Source of the DNA: Saprospiraceae bacterium
Lineage (GTDB): Bacteria; Bacteroidota; Bacteroidia; Chitinophagales; Saprospiraceae
Reading direction: 5' to 3'
Length of the DNA: 64,000 bases
Assembly (NCBI GenBank): GCA_016713025.1
Contig: JADJPZ010000002.1
Span: 372,001 to 436,000, forward strand
Under the pieces are notes generated by a model. It was not told the DNA's origin. It searched no databases and worked only from the letters and a program-made list of their open reading frames with translations. Within the stretch, counting starts at the first letter, position 1; each line of letters begins with the position of its first letter. Shown in pieces: positions 9,801-18,368 of this stretch. The translations under genes were made by a program, and so were the position numbers.

Positions 9801-10109
9801 ATACCATTCTTCCAGTTCATCATGAGCCTGATCTGACAAATTCATGGCTGTGAGTGTAAGTATTCTCTCATATTTAGCCAAGTAGTATTGTGGATCAGTT
9901 TTGAATATCTTATCATAGTCTGCAAGCGCTTTGTCATACGCTCCCAAATCGTAGTGCTTAGATCCTGATTGTAAGAGAGAATCTCCATCATAAGTTTCAG
10001 GATATGATGATTGGCTATTTCCATGGGTGACAATGCATAATAAACCACTAATGCAACACAGCACTTTAAAACAATGTTGGCAAAATAAATGTATGCTGGA
10101 CAAAGTCAT
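6807..10109 (-). CDS. Large exported TPR / MORN-repeat (YwqK-like) protein
   Basis: A 1100-residue protein with an N-terminal hydrophobic export signal (about residues 13-33). Residues about 45-200 form TPR units such as GAYDKALADYDKIFKTDPQY and NAKCIEFLKKTIHLNPNHG. From about 370 to the end there are some 25-30 MORN-variant repeats of the type G-x-[YF]-x-x-[YF]-x-x-[ND]-G (KNGIRTVYFENGQKS, LNGSYKMYNPGGD, MHGELKIF), as in YwqK-type proteins. The repeats form extended beta arrays in this family and probably act as a binding surface in the periplasm or on the outer membrane. No enzymatic domain is seen. It heads an operon with the DUF3857-transglutaminase gene. Confidence 0.85.
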   Translation of the reverse strand: MTLSSIHLFCQHCFKVLCCISGLLCIVTHGNSQSSYPETYDGDSLLQSGSKHYDLGAYDKALADYDKIFKTDPQYYLAKYERILTLTAMNLSDQAHDELEEWYHSVYAFEVPEAMILYANSLTKMKKFDEAQKVFDQCMKVTPDSPILLYNIALMHYNKEDNAKCIEFLKKTIHLNPNHGVAHYFLGLVCLEEGKIVPGALALLGYLALVPTGEYAEDAVAKLNVKMSQSYLKNDSKVVFSPDGDDFAELESILRDQLPLHPKYKLKCSVDEIFTRHAQAIFEYAGSHSIRNGFFEKTYLPWVKEVQVKNLTESATYYLIQIFKEQMKKSMASKQKDIDQFSNTFIANDFWPLFSTRRKLHYGKEQDVLVFIKEGHPNLFGTVVNGKYEGRFKMVDKHGRTTGDLNFKDDMLEGKQVYFQQNGRISEEIEYEKGLKNGIRTVYFENGQKSLTEAYKDDTYDGPFITFYPNGSKNCEGSYVKNHLTGGYNCHHMDGSKRLECTFANDKLNGSYKMYNPGGDLVSSFDYINGELTGQGFEYHDGKTLISSGNYTNGKVTGAIKTFWENQTLKNQSLYENGKIKSYEEYFANGKLAEIKSFNSKEELESVVYFDINGEKYYEEKYTSGNFKAGFQYSKDNPKSTEIKKNDFVVKYPGNITSHTGKFANDQMNGKWVYNYFNGNPSYEIDYVKNQVDGLRKSYEKSGKMTTLTSMKQNKADGLNQIYENGSLTQVSYYKDDAQTGPYKVFRRDSSVRFEGYLIDNNNQYTLYNYSNSNRLVSANKYIDNVIYQTTSYDKDGKITKIDSFLHLNGTITKKSENGMLTYIDNYKNGIKNGKSITKDADNIPVNDFNYSNDELHGKCLYYHQTGTLSNESTYYHGKLHGESKYYDLSGTLRTVANYIYGVEYGTSSRYYQNGKPLYKYDALADVKNGEYTFYNLDGHEVAALGYNMDYVEYYKVIDKSTGKLGSAVPVKRDASVSIESNYPDGKEAFRLQVDRSIWNKTLKISDKNGNPNYLCDYTDGKINGVRKEYFINGKPYKVERFAMGEYHGDQEFYDQSGNLTYTANYKNDQMHGELKIFKNSKLVKTKIYDTDELTEIQNH

Positions 10110-10212
10110 GCTTTATTCTTTATTTAGTTTTTTTTAAAAGGAAATCAAGTTCAAATATCTCAAAAACTGAACCAAATATATTTTGTAAATGATAAATTGT
10201 CCGTTTTTATTA

Positions 10213-10220
10213 TAAGTTTG
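10213..10220 (+). promoter_or_regulatory. -7 promoter box for the M1 peptidase gene
   Basis: TAAGTTTG matches TAnnTTTG and lies 31 bases before the ATG at 10252, in the 142-bp space between divergent genes. No convincing -33 box is seen. Confidence 0.45.
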
Positions 10221-10251
10221 CAAGATTATTTGCAATAAACCTGATTTTATT

Positions 10252-12591
10252 ATGTTTAAAAATGTCATCATTTTGTTTTGTCTCTTTTCTGCAATGACTC
10301 TTTTATCACAGGAACGCTCCAATCATGGCAGAAAATTTGAACAACTTGACAATATTTTAAGATCTCCCAATGAGTATCGTGGAGCTGATGGTGCTCCGGG
10401 TCCGAAATACTGGCAACAGAAGGCGGACTATAAGATTAAATGTACCTTAGATACCAAAACACAAAGGATTGATGGCTCTGAAACGATTACATATCACAAC
10501 AATTCTCCGGTAGAGATGACCTACCTGTGGTTACAGCTGGATGAAAACGAGCACGTACCTACCAATACAAAACACCACATGAACGGATCAAAAATGTTTG
10601 ATGTGATGGATCAGGGTACCATCGACAGACTGGAAGCCACTACACAACTGGATAAGTACGGTGTTAAGATCAAAAAGCTCACTTCTGACAAAGGTTTACC
10701 GCTGAAATATATCATCAACGAAAGTATGATGCGGATAGACTTGCCGACTCCATTGAAGCCCGGCAAAAAGGTATCATTTAATATCGACTGGTACTACCAT
10801 ATGATCAATCGCAGGGTTACTCCCAGCTGGGGTCGTGGTGGTTATGAGTACTTTGAAGATCATAGCAATTATTTATATACTGTCGTACAGTGGTTTCCGC
10901 GCATGTGTGTCTACAGCGATTATGAAGGTTGGCAAAACAAACAATTTCTTGGCACAGGAGAGTTTACTCTTGCTTTCGGCGACTATGATGTAGAAATCAC
11001 TCTCCCTGATGATCATGTGGTAGCAGCAACAGGTGAGTGCCAGAACTACAAAGAGATACTAAGCCCAACACATTACAGTAAGTGGATTCAATCTCAAAAT
11101 GTCAAAACACCATTGGAAATAGTTACACTCGAAGAAGCCAAAGCCAATGAAAAAACTCCCATTTCATCCAAAACCAAAACATGGAAGTATAAAGCAAAAA
11201 ATGTCAGAGACTTTGCCTGGACGGCCAGCAAAAAATTTGTCTGGGATGCCATGCCACACTATAATGAGCTCGGTCAGAAAGTCATGTGTATGAGTCTTTA
11301 CGGCAAGGAAGCATATCCTATATATAATAAATACTCCACAAAAGTCATCGATCATACACTCCGTACCTACTCAAAGTACAGCATACCTTATCCATATCCG
11401 GTAGCCATATCAGTAGAAGCTGCCAATGGGATGGAGTACCCTATGATATCTTTTAATCCGGGACGTGTAGATGCTGATGGTACCTATACAGAAGGTTCCA
11501 AGAGAGCTGCTATCCTTGTCATCATCCATGAAGTGGGACACACCTATTTTCCCATGATCATCAACAGTGACGAGAGACAATGGGCATGGTTTGACGAAGG
11601 GGTAAATAGTTTCGTGCAATTCCTCACCGAGCAGGAATGGGACAACAACTTTCAGTCTTCTGGAGGTGTACCTCACAATATCACTGAGTATATGTCCAGG
11701 CCCAAAGACAAACTTGAACCCATCATGACCAATAGTGAAAATATAGTGGATTATGGAAATAATGCTTACAGTAAACCAGCGACAGCACTAAATATACTTC
11801 GCGAAACGATCATGGGCAGAGAACTGTTTGATTATGCCTTTAAGGAATATTGTCGCAGGTGGGCATTCAAACATCCTACTCCTGATGATTTTTTCCGGAC
11901 GATGGAGGAGGCCAGTGCCATGGACCTTGATTGGTTTTGGCGAGGATGGTTTTATAGCATTGATGCCGTAGATATAGCTTTAGACAGCGTGATATGGTAC
12001 AAAGTAGATACTGAAAATGATCCGAAACAAAAGGTAGATACTTTCCGCAATGTCATCAAAAAGCCCAAAGATTTCCTGACCAAACAGCGTAATCGTGAAC
12101 AGTTTGGTACCTTTCCGGTAGAACGGGATAGTTCCGCTTCAGATTTTTACAATACTTACCGACCCTGGGAAACAGAAGACTCCATAGATATCACTATCAT
12201 GATGAAGTATAATGACCTTCTCAATAAGGAAGACAAGGAATCCAAATATGGAAGTAAAAATTACTATGAACTACAATTCAGCAACAAAGGTGGACTTGTG
12301 ATGCCCATCATTATTGAGTGGACTTTTGATGACGGTACAAAGGAGGTCGAGCGGGTACCTGTAGAAATATGGCGCAAAAATGAAGACAAAGTGACCAAAG
12401 TCTTTGTAAAAAATAAAGAAGTGACGTCTATCATCATCGATCCATACCGAGAAACAGCCGATATCGACGAGTCCAACAATAGTTTTCCGGTGCGCGAGAT
12501 TCCGACAAGATTTCAGCTTTTCAAACAGCATAAATATAAGGAAAAACTTAATCCTATGCAGAAGGCTAAGGCTCGGGAGATTAAGCCATGA
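10252..12591 (+). CDS. Exported M1 family zinc metallopeptidase
   Basis: A 779-residue protein with signal peptide MFKNVIILFCLFSAMTLLSQ. The gluzincin motif is intact: HEVGH at 426-430, 18 residues, then E449 in FDEGVN, giving the two His and one Glu zinc ligands plus the general base. The exopeptidase motif (GAMEN type) appears as AANGMEYPM just upstream. The N-terminal region is the M1 beta-saddle. The C-terminal part after about 580 differs from the classical ERAP-like domain and ends KAKAREIKP. It probably degrades peptides in the periplasm. It stands alone, divergent from the TPR/MORN operon. Confidence 0.93.
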   Translation: MFKNVIILFCLFSAMTLLSQERSNHGRKFEQLDNILRSPNEYRGADGAPGPKYWQQKADYKIKCTLDTKTQRIDGSETITYHNNSPVEMTYLWLQLDENEHVPTNTKHHMNGSKMFDVMDQGTIDRLEATTQLDKYGVKIKKLTSDKGLPLKYIINESMMRIDLPTPLKPGKKVSFNIDWYYHMINRRVTPSWGRGGYEYFEDHSNYLYTVVQWFPRMCVYSDYEGWQNKQFLGTGEFTLAFGDYDVEITLPDDHVVAATGECQNYKEILSPTHYSKWIQSQNVKTPLEIVTLEEAKANEKTPISSKTKTWKYKAKNVRDFAWTASKKFVWDAMPHYNELGQKVMCMSLYGKEAYPIYNKYSTKVIDHTLRTYSKYSIPYPYPVAISVEAANGMEYPMISFNPGRVDADGTYTEGSKRAAILVIIHEVGHTYFPMIINSDERQWAWFDEGVNSFVQFLTEQEWDNNFQSSGGVPHNITEYMSRPKDKLEPIMTNSENIVDYGNNAYSKPATALNILRETIMGRELFDYAFKEYCRRWAFKHPTPDDFFRTMEEASAMDLDWFWRGWFYSIDAVDIALDSVIWYKVDTENDPKQKVDTFRNVIKKPKDFLTKQRNREQFGTFPVERDSSASDFYNTYRPWETEDSIDITIMMKYNDLLNKEDKESKYGSKNYYELQFSNKGGLVMPIIIEWTFDDGTKEVERVPVEIWRKNEDKVTKVFVKNKEVTSIIIDPYRETADIDESNNSFPVREIPTRFQLFKQHKYKEKLNPMQKAKAREIKP

Positions 12592-12755
12592 CTTCCTTAG
12601 AATTTGCAGAATCACAGCAATCGTGTCTTCACTTTTGAGTAATTTAGTTACACATATGAAAAATATAAATGAGATATTGATCTATGGTTTCGAGGATAAA
12701 TGTATCTTTAATTTTTTAGACTTCCATCTTACTTCAATCCTAAATTTATCACCTA

Positions 12756-13376
12756 ATGAATAAAACAAATTATATCTTAAAAGCCATCATGATGTTGATA
12801 TTGTGTAGCTTTTTTACTAAAGCGATATATGGTCAGCAAAAAGTGAAAAATGACAAAGTCAAAAGAGATACAACTTATTATGCCTACTGGAATGCACTCC
12901 AAAAGTTATGTGGAAAATCATTTAGAGGAACAATTGCAGCAGGAGGTCAGAATGACACGACCTTTACAGGAAAAGATCTTGTAATGCATGTGAAAAAATG
13001 TAGTCAAAATGTAATCAAAATTCCATTTTATGTAGGACAAGATTACTCAAGAACGTGGGTGCTTACTAAAACCTCAAATGGTATTGTACTCAAGCATGAT
13101 CACAGACATGAGGATGGGTCACCTGATATGATTACCATGTACGGAGGTCACACTACCAATTACGGAAACAGTACCAGACAGACTTTTCCCGCTGATCAGC
13201 AAACGGTAGATATATTGCCGGCGGCCACTGGTAATGTTTGGTGGATAGAGATCTTTTCCGGCAAATCGTTTACCTACAACCTGAGAAGGGTCAACACCGA
13301 CCGTTATTTCAGTGTATATTTTGATCTTACAGTAGAAATTGATACACCACCCTCTCCCTGGGGATGGAAAGAATAG
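12756..13376 (+). CDS. Conserved exported protein of unknown function
   Basis: A 206-residue protein with a signal peptide (MNKTNYILKAIMMLILCSFF… cleaved near IYGQ). The mature part has two Cys (KLCGKS, KKCSQ) that could form a disulfide, the polar segment LKHDHRHEDGSPDMITMYGG, and the aromatic VWWIEIFSGKSFTYNLRR. I recognise this as a type of Bacteroidota hypothetical protein but know no function. The His/Asp-rich segment might bind metal (inference). It stands alone, with gaps of 164 bp before and 366 bp after. Confidence 0.65.
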   Translation: MNKTNYILKAIMMLILCSFFTKAIYGQQKVKNDKVKRDTTYYAYWNALQKLCGKSFRGTIAAGGQNDTTFTGKDLVMHVKKCSQNVIKIPFYVGQDYSRTWVLTKTSNGIVLKHDHRHEDGSPDMITMYGGHTTNYGNSTRQTFPADQQTVDILPAATGNVWWIEIFSGKSFTYNLRRVNTDRYFSVYFDLTVEIDTPPSPWGWKE

Positions 13377-13425
13377 AAAAATAGTTGATGAGCGTAATTT
13401 TTTTTATCATTCTGTGAGACCAATT

Positions 13426-13514
13426 GTGAACAGAAAATAGTCCCTAAAAATTTAAATCATAATGTATTGTAAATTACATAATTATGATTATAAATTTTTG
13501 CAACCAATTTTCTG
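13426..13514. repeat. Palindromic intergenic repeat, copy A
   Basis: About 89 bp beginning GTGAACAGAAAATA and ending CCAATTTTCTG, with inner arms AAAATTTAAATCATAA and TTATGATTATAAATTTTT. It therefore folds into one long AT-rich hairpin. Two related copies lie at 32158-32245 and 34860-34952, all just downstream of a plus-strand gene. It may be a bacterial interspersed repeat or MITE, or a 3'-end stabiliser. Confidence 0.7.
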
Positions 13515-13543
13515 TTTGGTATAAATAACAGGAAAGAGCTCCA

Positions 13544-13577
13544 TAGTGAAGGCTAAACGCACAACCTGCCTTCACTA
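13544..13577. repeat. Perfect 9-bp inverted repeat upstream of the mannoside operon
   Basis: TAGTGAAGG (13544-13552) and CCTTCACTA (13569-13577) enclose 16 bases. There is no T-run, so it is not a standard terminator. It lies 166 bp before the gntR-type gene; it may be an RNA structure or a binding site, or chance. The rest of 13377-13742 holds the copy A repeat and a promoter box. Confidence 0.4.
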
Positions 13578-13707
13578 CGTTTGTCAGACATGGGGAAGTA
13601 ATTATAGATTTTTAGGTATTAAGTAAATCCTTTTAAATATACTCCGCAATATGAGGACGTTTTAAAATTTTTTATATTGGTTTCATAATATTTTAAAAAC
13701 CATTCAT

Positions 13708-13715
13708 TACATTTG
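13708..13715 (+). promoter_or_regulatory. -7 promoter box of the mannoside operon
   Basis: TACATTTG fits TAnnTTTG and lies 28 bases before the ATG at 13743. The leader between them (AAATGTATGAACATATGCACATTT) has an imperfect dyad that could be the autoregulatory GntR operator; this is inference. Confidence 0.45.
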
Positions 13716-13742
13716 CTAAATGTATGAACATATGCACATTTA

Positions 13743-14471
13743 ATGACCCTTACCATTGATCATAGCAGTCCACTACCGAGACATATTCAGGTAGAACATT
13801 TGCTCAGACAATTGATCGAGTTGCCACAATATGCTGAAGGAGAATATCTGCCTGGAGAATTGGATCTAGCTACAAAGCTTGGAATCAGTAGAAACACTAT
13901 ACGACAAGCTACAAATAAACTCGAACAGGAAGGCCTCATCATACGTCAAAAGGGAAAGGGAACACGTGTCGCTAGCAAAATGGTATCGACAAAACTTGAT
14001 AACTGGCATTCCTTCACTCAGGAAATGAATGACAAAGGAGTTTTATTCATCAACTATCTGATCAGATGCGAATTAACAGAAGCGGATCAGAAAGTAGCCT
14101 CATTTTTTAGTATCCCGCCAAAATCTCTTGTCTTCAAGTTGTGCAGACTGCGAGGTGACAAAAATGGTCCATTTGTTTATTTTGAAAGTTACTTTCATCC
14201 TCGTTTAGGATTGAACAGGGAAGATGACTTTTCAAAACCATTATATGAGTTGCTTGAAAAAAAATATAATACTCCGGTCGTCACTTCGAAAGAAATGATT
14301 TTCGCCCGTAAGTCAAACCTAAAAATCGGCAATTTGCTAAAAATTAAAAAGCAAGATATTGTGATGATAAGAGAAAGATATGTGTTTGATCCGCGTGAAA
14401 GACCTGTAGAGTACAATATCGGGTATTATGATGCTGAAAAATTTACTTATACCATAGAAATCAAACGATAA
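13743..14471 (+). CDS. GntR/HutC-family transcriptional regulator with UTRA domain
   Basis: A 242-residue protein with an N-terminal winged helix of GntR type: ELDLATKLGISRNTIRQATN (helix-turn-helix), then LEQEGLIIRQKGKGTRVA (wing) near residues 35-75. Residues about 90-240 form a UTRA effector domain (FKLCRLRGDKNGPFVYFES, VMIRERYVFDPRERPVEY), which binds small sugar phosphates or similar ligands in this family. It is the first gene of the operon with ROK kinase, MFS permease, mannose-6-phosphate isomerase and alpha-mannosidase, so it probably senses a mannose-related metabolite. The gap to the next gene is 6 bp. Confidence 0.92.
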   Translation: MTLTIDHSSPLPRHIQVEHLLRQLIELPQYAEGEYLPGELDLATKLGISRNTIRQATNKLEQEGLIIRQKGKGTRVASKMVSTKLDNWHSFTQEMNDKGVLFINYLIRCELTEADQKVASFFSIPPKSLVFKLCRLRGDKNGPFVYFESYFHPRLGLNREDDFSKPLYELLEKKYNTPVVTSKEMIFARKSNLKIGNLLKIKKQDIVMIRERYVFDPRERPVEYNIGYYDAEKFTYTIEIKR

Positions 14472-14477
14472 AAACAC

Positions 14478-15401
14478 ATGACAACACAAAACATTGCCAT
14501 AGGAGCAGATATAGGTGGTAGCCATATTACATGCCGGCTTATTGATCCTGAGCACAAAACTATAATTGGTGATAATATTGTACGCCGACACGTAGATAGT
14601 CAAGCATCTAAAGGCGAAATACTTTCAGCATGGTGTCAGGCGATAAATGAAATAAAAGCGGACTTGAGTTGGGATGAGATAAAAGGAATAGGATTTGCCA
14701 TGCCGGGACCGTTTGACTACCCTAATGGTATTGGTCAGTTTGAAGGTGTACCAAAGTTTCATAGCCTTAATGGTGTGAATGTCAGAAACGAACTAATAAG
14801 CAGATTGGGTTTACCTGATGGTTTGTCTGTTCGTTTCATGAATGATGCAGCTTGTTTTGCTATAGGAGAGTCATTTTTTGGACAGGTCTCTGCCCACAAC
14901 AGGTTTCTTGCTATCACTTTAGGTACCGGATTTGGCACTACTTTTATAAAAGAACATCGACCTGTTGCAGGAGAAGATGGATTGACTGACGATGGATTTC
15001 TGTGGTATGTCAAGTTGGGCGACGGTATGGCTGATGATCATTTTTCGACAAGGTGGTTTGTCAATACTTACAAAAAACTTACCGGTATTGATGTACCGGG
15101 AGTAAAGGAATTATCTGACAAGTATGCATCTGATCCAATCATCCAACAGATGTTTTCTGAATTCGGAAATAAGCTTGGTAGCTTTCTTGCCCCATGGCTC
15201 AAAGCATTTGGAGCAGAAGCAGTAGTCATAGGAGGAAACATCTCAGGGGCATATGCTTTTTTTAAAGACGATCTGGATACCAGTCTACTGGATGGTGGTG
15301 CGAACGTCAGGATTTATATATCTGAATTGCAGGAAAATGCTGCCCTTTGCGGAAGCGCCGTATTGAGTGACAACGATTTTTATCATCTTTTAATAAAATA
15401 A
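14478..15401 (+). CDS. ROK-family sugar kinase
   Basis: A 307-residue ASKHA-fold protein. The phosphate-1 motif is IGADIGGSHITCRL at the N-terminus, then GIGFAMPGPFDYPNGIG, the conserved FMNDAACFAIGE (with the catalytic Asp) and the phosphate-2 motif ITLGTGFGTTF. The ExGH…CxCGxxGC zinc motif of classical ROK glucokinases is absent; the equivalent segment reads EDGLTDDGFLWYVK. Its place between regulator and permease in a mannoside operon suggests phosphorylation of mannose to feed the isomerase; the exact hexose cannot be read from sequence. Confidence 0.85.
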   Translation: MTTQNIAIGADIGGSHITCRLIDPEHKTIIGDNIVRRHVDSQASKGEILSAWCQAINEIKADLSWDEIKGIGFAMPGPFDYPNGIGQFEGVPKFHSLNGVNVRNELISRLGLPDGLSVRFMNDAACFAIGESFFGQVSAHNRFLAITLGTGFGTTFIKEHRPVAGEDGLTDDGFLWYVKLGDGMADDHFSTRWFVNTYKKLTGIDVPGVKELSDKYASDPIIQQMFSEFGNKLGSFLAPWLKAFGAEAVVIGGNISGAYAFFKDDLDTSLLDGGANVRIYISELQENAALCGSAVLSDNDFYHLLIK

Positions 15402-15404
15402 CTT

Positions 15405-16574
15405 ATGAGTATTTCATCTTCAGCTGCAATCAATAAAAGCATCGCAGTACCGGTTCTCTTGTCTTTTTTTGTAATGAGTTTTTGCGATTTGATAGGTCTG
15501 GGCGTGGACAATGCCAAAGCTGACTTTAATCTTAGCAACACACTCGCAAATATGATTCCTCTTGCGGTTTTTATTTGGTTTCTGATACTATCTGTGCCCG
15601 TAGGAATAGCTCAGGATCGGATCGGTAAAAAGAATATGGTCAACATCGGAATGATTATCACTGCAGTAGGATTACTTATTCCTTTTTTGATGTACTCATA
15701 CGTCAACCTGCTGATAGGTTTTGTTTTGCTTGGTATAGGCAATACGATACTTCAGGTCAGCGCCAATCCTTTACTGATAGACATTGTACCTGAAAAAGGT
15801 AAAGCCAGCTTTCTGAGCTATTCACAGTTTATCAAAGCCATAGGATCCATGATTGCTCCTTATGTAGCTTCATGGTTTGCTTCACAATATGGTGACTGGA
15901 AAATGGCTTTTCTGACATTTGGTATCGTATCACTGATCACAGCGATATGGTTGCATTTTACCACAATCAACGAAAGCAAAAATACAGAGGAAAGAGCATC
16001 TATAGGTTCAGTGGTCAAACTTCTGGCCCAGCCATATGTCGTCGTGATGGTACTCAGTATCTTTTTTGTGGTGGGGCTCGATGTGGGTATCAACGCTGTT
16101 TCAGGTCAATTTCTGATTTCAAAGTTTAATATGGATCTGGAGCCGGCATCTCAGGGAAGAAGTTTGTACTTTTTTGGAAAAATGCTGGGTACGTTTATCG
16201 GCGGCATGATTCTGTCAAAAGTGGACTCTAAAAGATTTCTGCTTTATTCTACTGTAGCGACTACTATTTGCGTTTTACTCTTTATTTGGTCTCCATCTAC
16301 TACATGGGCACTTGCAATGATGTTTGTGATTGGATTTGTTGCTTCAGTTATTTTTCCTTTAGTGTTTGCTCTGCTTGCTGATAAATATTCGATCAAAATC
16401 AATGAAATATCTGGCCTGATCATCATGGCAGTATGTGGTGGAGCCTTTATACCTCCGATAGCCGCCAAAATAGCAGATATGAGCAGTGTATCAGTGTCCC
16501 TTTATGTATTTGTTGCTTGTGGTATTTATATGATTTTAGCATCTTTATACGCTTTAAAAGAACAAAGAAAGTAA
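15405..16574 (+). CDS. FucP-type MFS sugar permease
   Basis: A 389-residue protein with about 12 hydrophobic segments. Motifs such as FFVMSFCDLIGLGVDNAKAD at the N-terminus, GNTILQVSANPLL in helix 4 and GFVASVIFPLVFALLADKYS in the second half are those of the fucose/glucose/galactose MFS permeases of Bacteroidota (FucP/GluP). It starts 3 bp after the ROK kinase gene, so translation is probably coupled. It likely imports mannose, or a mannoside released by the exported alpha-mannosidase, across the inner membrane by cation symport. Confidence 0.9.
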   Translation: MSISSSAAINKSIAVPVLLSFFVMSFCDLIGLGVDNAKADFNLSNTLANMIPLAVFIWFLILSVPVGIAQDRIGKKNMVNIGMIITAVGLLIPFLMYSYVNLLIGFVLLGIGNTILQVSANPLLIDIVPEKGKASFLSYSQFIKAIGSMIAPYVASWFASQYGDWKMAFLTFGIVSLITAIWLHFTTINESKNTEERASIGSVVKLLAQPYVVVMVLSIFFVVGLDVGINAVSGQFLISKFNMDLEPASQGRSLYFFGKMLGTFIGGMILSKVDSKRFLLYSTVATTICVLLFIWSPSTTWALAMMFVIGFVASVIFPLVFALLADKYSIKINEISGLIIMAVCGGAFIPPIAAKIADMSSVSVSLYVFVACGIYMILASLYALKEQRK

Positions 16575-16584
16575 TTAATTCACA

Positions 16585-18362
16585 TTGACTGACAATAGTC
16601 TCTTTCGAAAAACAGACCAATACCTGCTGCCGTTAAATGCTGAAAAAACTGTAGCCGATATGGAAGTTTATAATATCTTTCCGTCGCATCGTTTGGGTGG
16701 CGGAAAGATATGGAGTGGTTTTGATACTCTGGCTGAAACTATCTCAGATCAAAAAGTAGTGCTGATAGACGGATATCAGGGAGTATTTTTTGATGAAATT
16801 GCCAACCAATTGGCACACATTTTAACTGATCAAGGTAAAAAAGTATCCTTACAGAGTACTTATACTGCCATGTATCCACAACAAACCATCGAGACCATTA
16901 TTGAGCCATTTCTCGGTAGCTATGATCCGGTTTTCGGCAAAGTGACGACCCTTCTTCTTGCAGATTTTTTGATGAAGAAAAACAATCACAATTGGAAGAA
17001 GATGCCACTGCTGATATTACCATCATATATGGTCCGGGCGCTTTTCTGTCACCTTCAAATGGTTTTAGAATATATATCGACCTTCCCAAAAATGAATTGC
17101 AATTCAGAGCAAGAGCAAAATCCATTTTCAATCTGGGAAGTAATGTACACGATGAACCATCTTTGATGTACAAGCGGTTTTATTTTGTGGATTGGCCCGT
17201 ATTAAACCATCATAAAGCAACCTGGACTGACAAAATTGACATTATAGCTGATGGTCAGCATCCCGGTGAGATTGTTTGGGCATCAGGTGCTGATTTTCTT
17301 AAAGGGCTGCATGAAATCTCACGCAATGTTTTCAGGGTTCGACCTTGGTTTGAACCTGGAGTATGGGGCGGCACCTGGATCATGGACCACATTGAAGGAC
17401 TGAATAAAAACGTAAAAAATTATGCCTGGTCATTTGAATTGATTACACCTGAAAACGGGATTATATTCACAGCCAATGGTTTGAATCTCGAAGTTTCATT
17501 TGATTTTCTGATGTATCAGGAAGGTAACTCAGTATTAGGATCAGATTTCGACCGGTTTGGTTTTGAATTTCCCATCAGGTTTGATTTTCTTGATACATTT
17601 GATGGCGGAAATCTGTCTGTTCAGTGCCACCCAAAGGAAGAGTATATCAAAAAGCACTTTAATGAAAACTTCACGCAGGAAGAGACATATTATATTCTGG
17701 ATGCTGCAGATGACGCCACTGTATATTTAGGATTTCAGGATGATATAGACCCGTCAGCATTTAAAATAGCCTTACAATCCAGTTTTGAAAACGGACAAGC
17801 TATAGATATTGAAAAATATGTACAAAAACTTCCGGCCAAAAAACATGACCTATTTCTGATACCACCGGGAACCATTCACGCTTCAGGAATAAACAATCTG
17901 GTACTTGAAATCAGCGCTACACCATATATTTTCACCTTCAAAATGTATGACTGGGTCAGACCTGACTTGACTGGCCGTCCAAGACCACTGAATATAGAAC
18001 GTGGATTTGAAAACCTTGATTTCAACCGAAAAGGAACCAAAGTCCAGGCCGAACTTATCAGTAAACCTGTGGAAATAGACAGCACAGAAGAGTGGACATT
18101 ATGGCACCTTCCTACACATCAGGAGCACCTGTATGATGTACACAGAATAAGTCTGACATCGCGGATAAAAATCGATACTGATGACAAGTGCCATGTATTG
18201 AGTTTAGTCCAGGGCAGAAAGATAATAGTAGAAACCCAAAACGGATATAAAAATACCTACAGCTATGCTGAAACATTTGTGATACCCGCTGCTTGTGAAA
18301 GTTATAGTATCATCAATGAAGGTGATACAGAAGTCATGATTATTAAAGCCTTTGTAAAATAA
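16585..18362 (+). CDS. manA: Class I mannose-6-phosphate isomerase with N-terminal extension (one-base frameshift)
   Basis: One protein of about 592 residues if one T is added in the T6 run at 16965-16970: the first frame runs LLLADF, the second resumes as FDEEKQSQLEEDATADITII. The C-terminal 400 residues are a type I phosphomannose isomerase: RVRPWFEPGVWGGTW, NLSVQCHPKEEYIKKHF (zinc Gln/His/Glu) and IPPGTIHASG. It converts mannose-6-P to fructose-6-P. The first 190 residues (VVLIDGYQGVFFDEIANQLA and following) are an extension found in a Bacteroidota subgroup; their role is unknown to me. The start is TTG at 16585, just after an in-frame stop. The frameshift may be a sequencing error. Confidence 0.85.
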
Positions 18363-18368
18363 AGAAAT

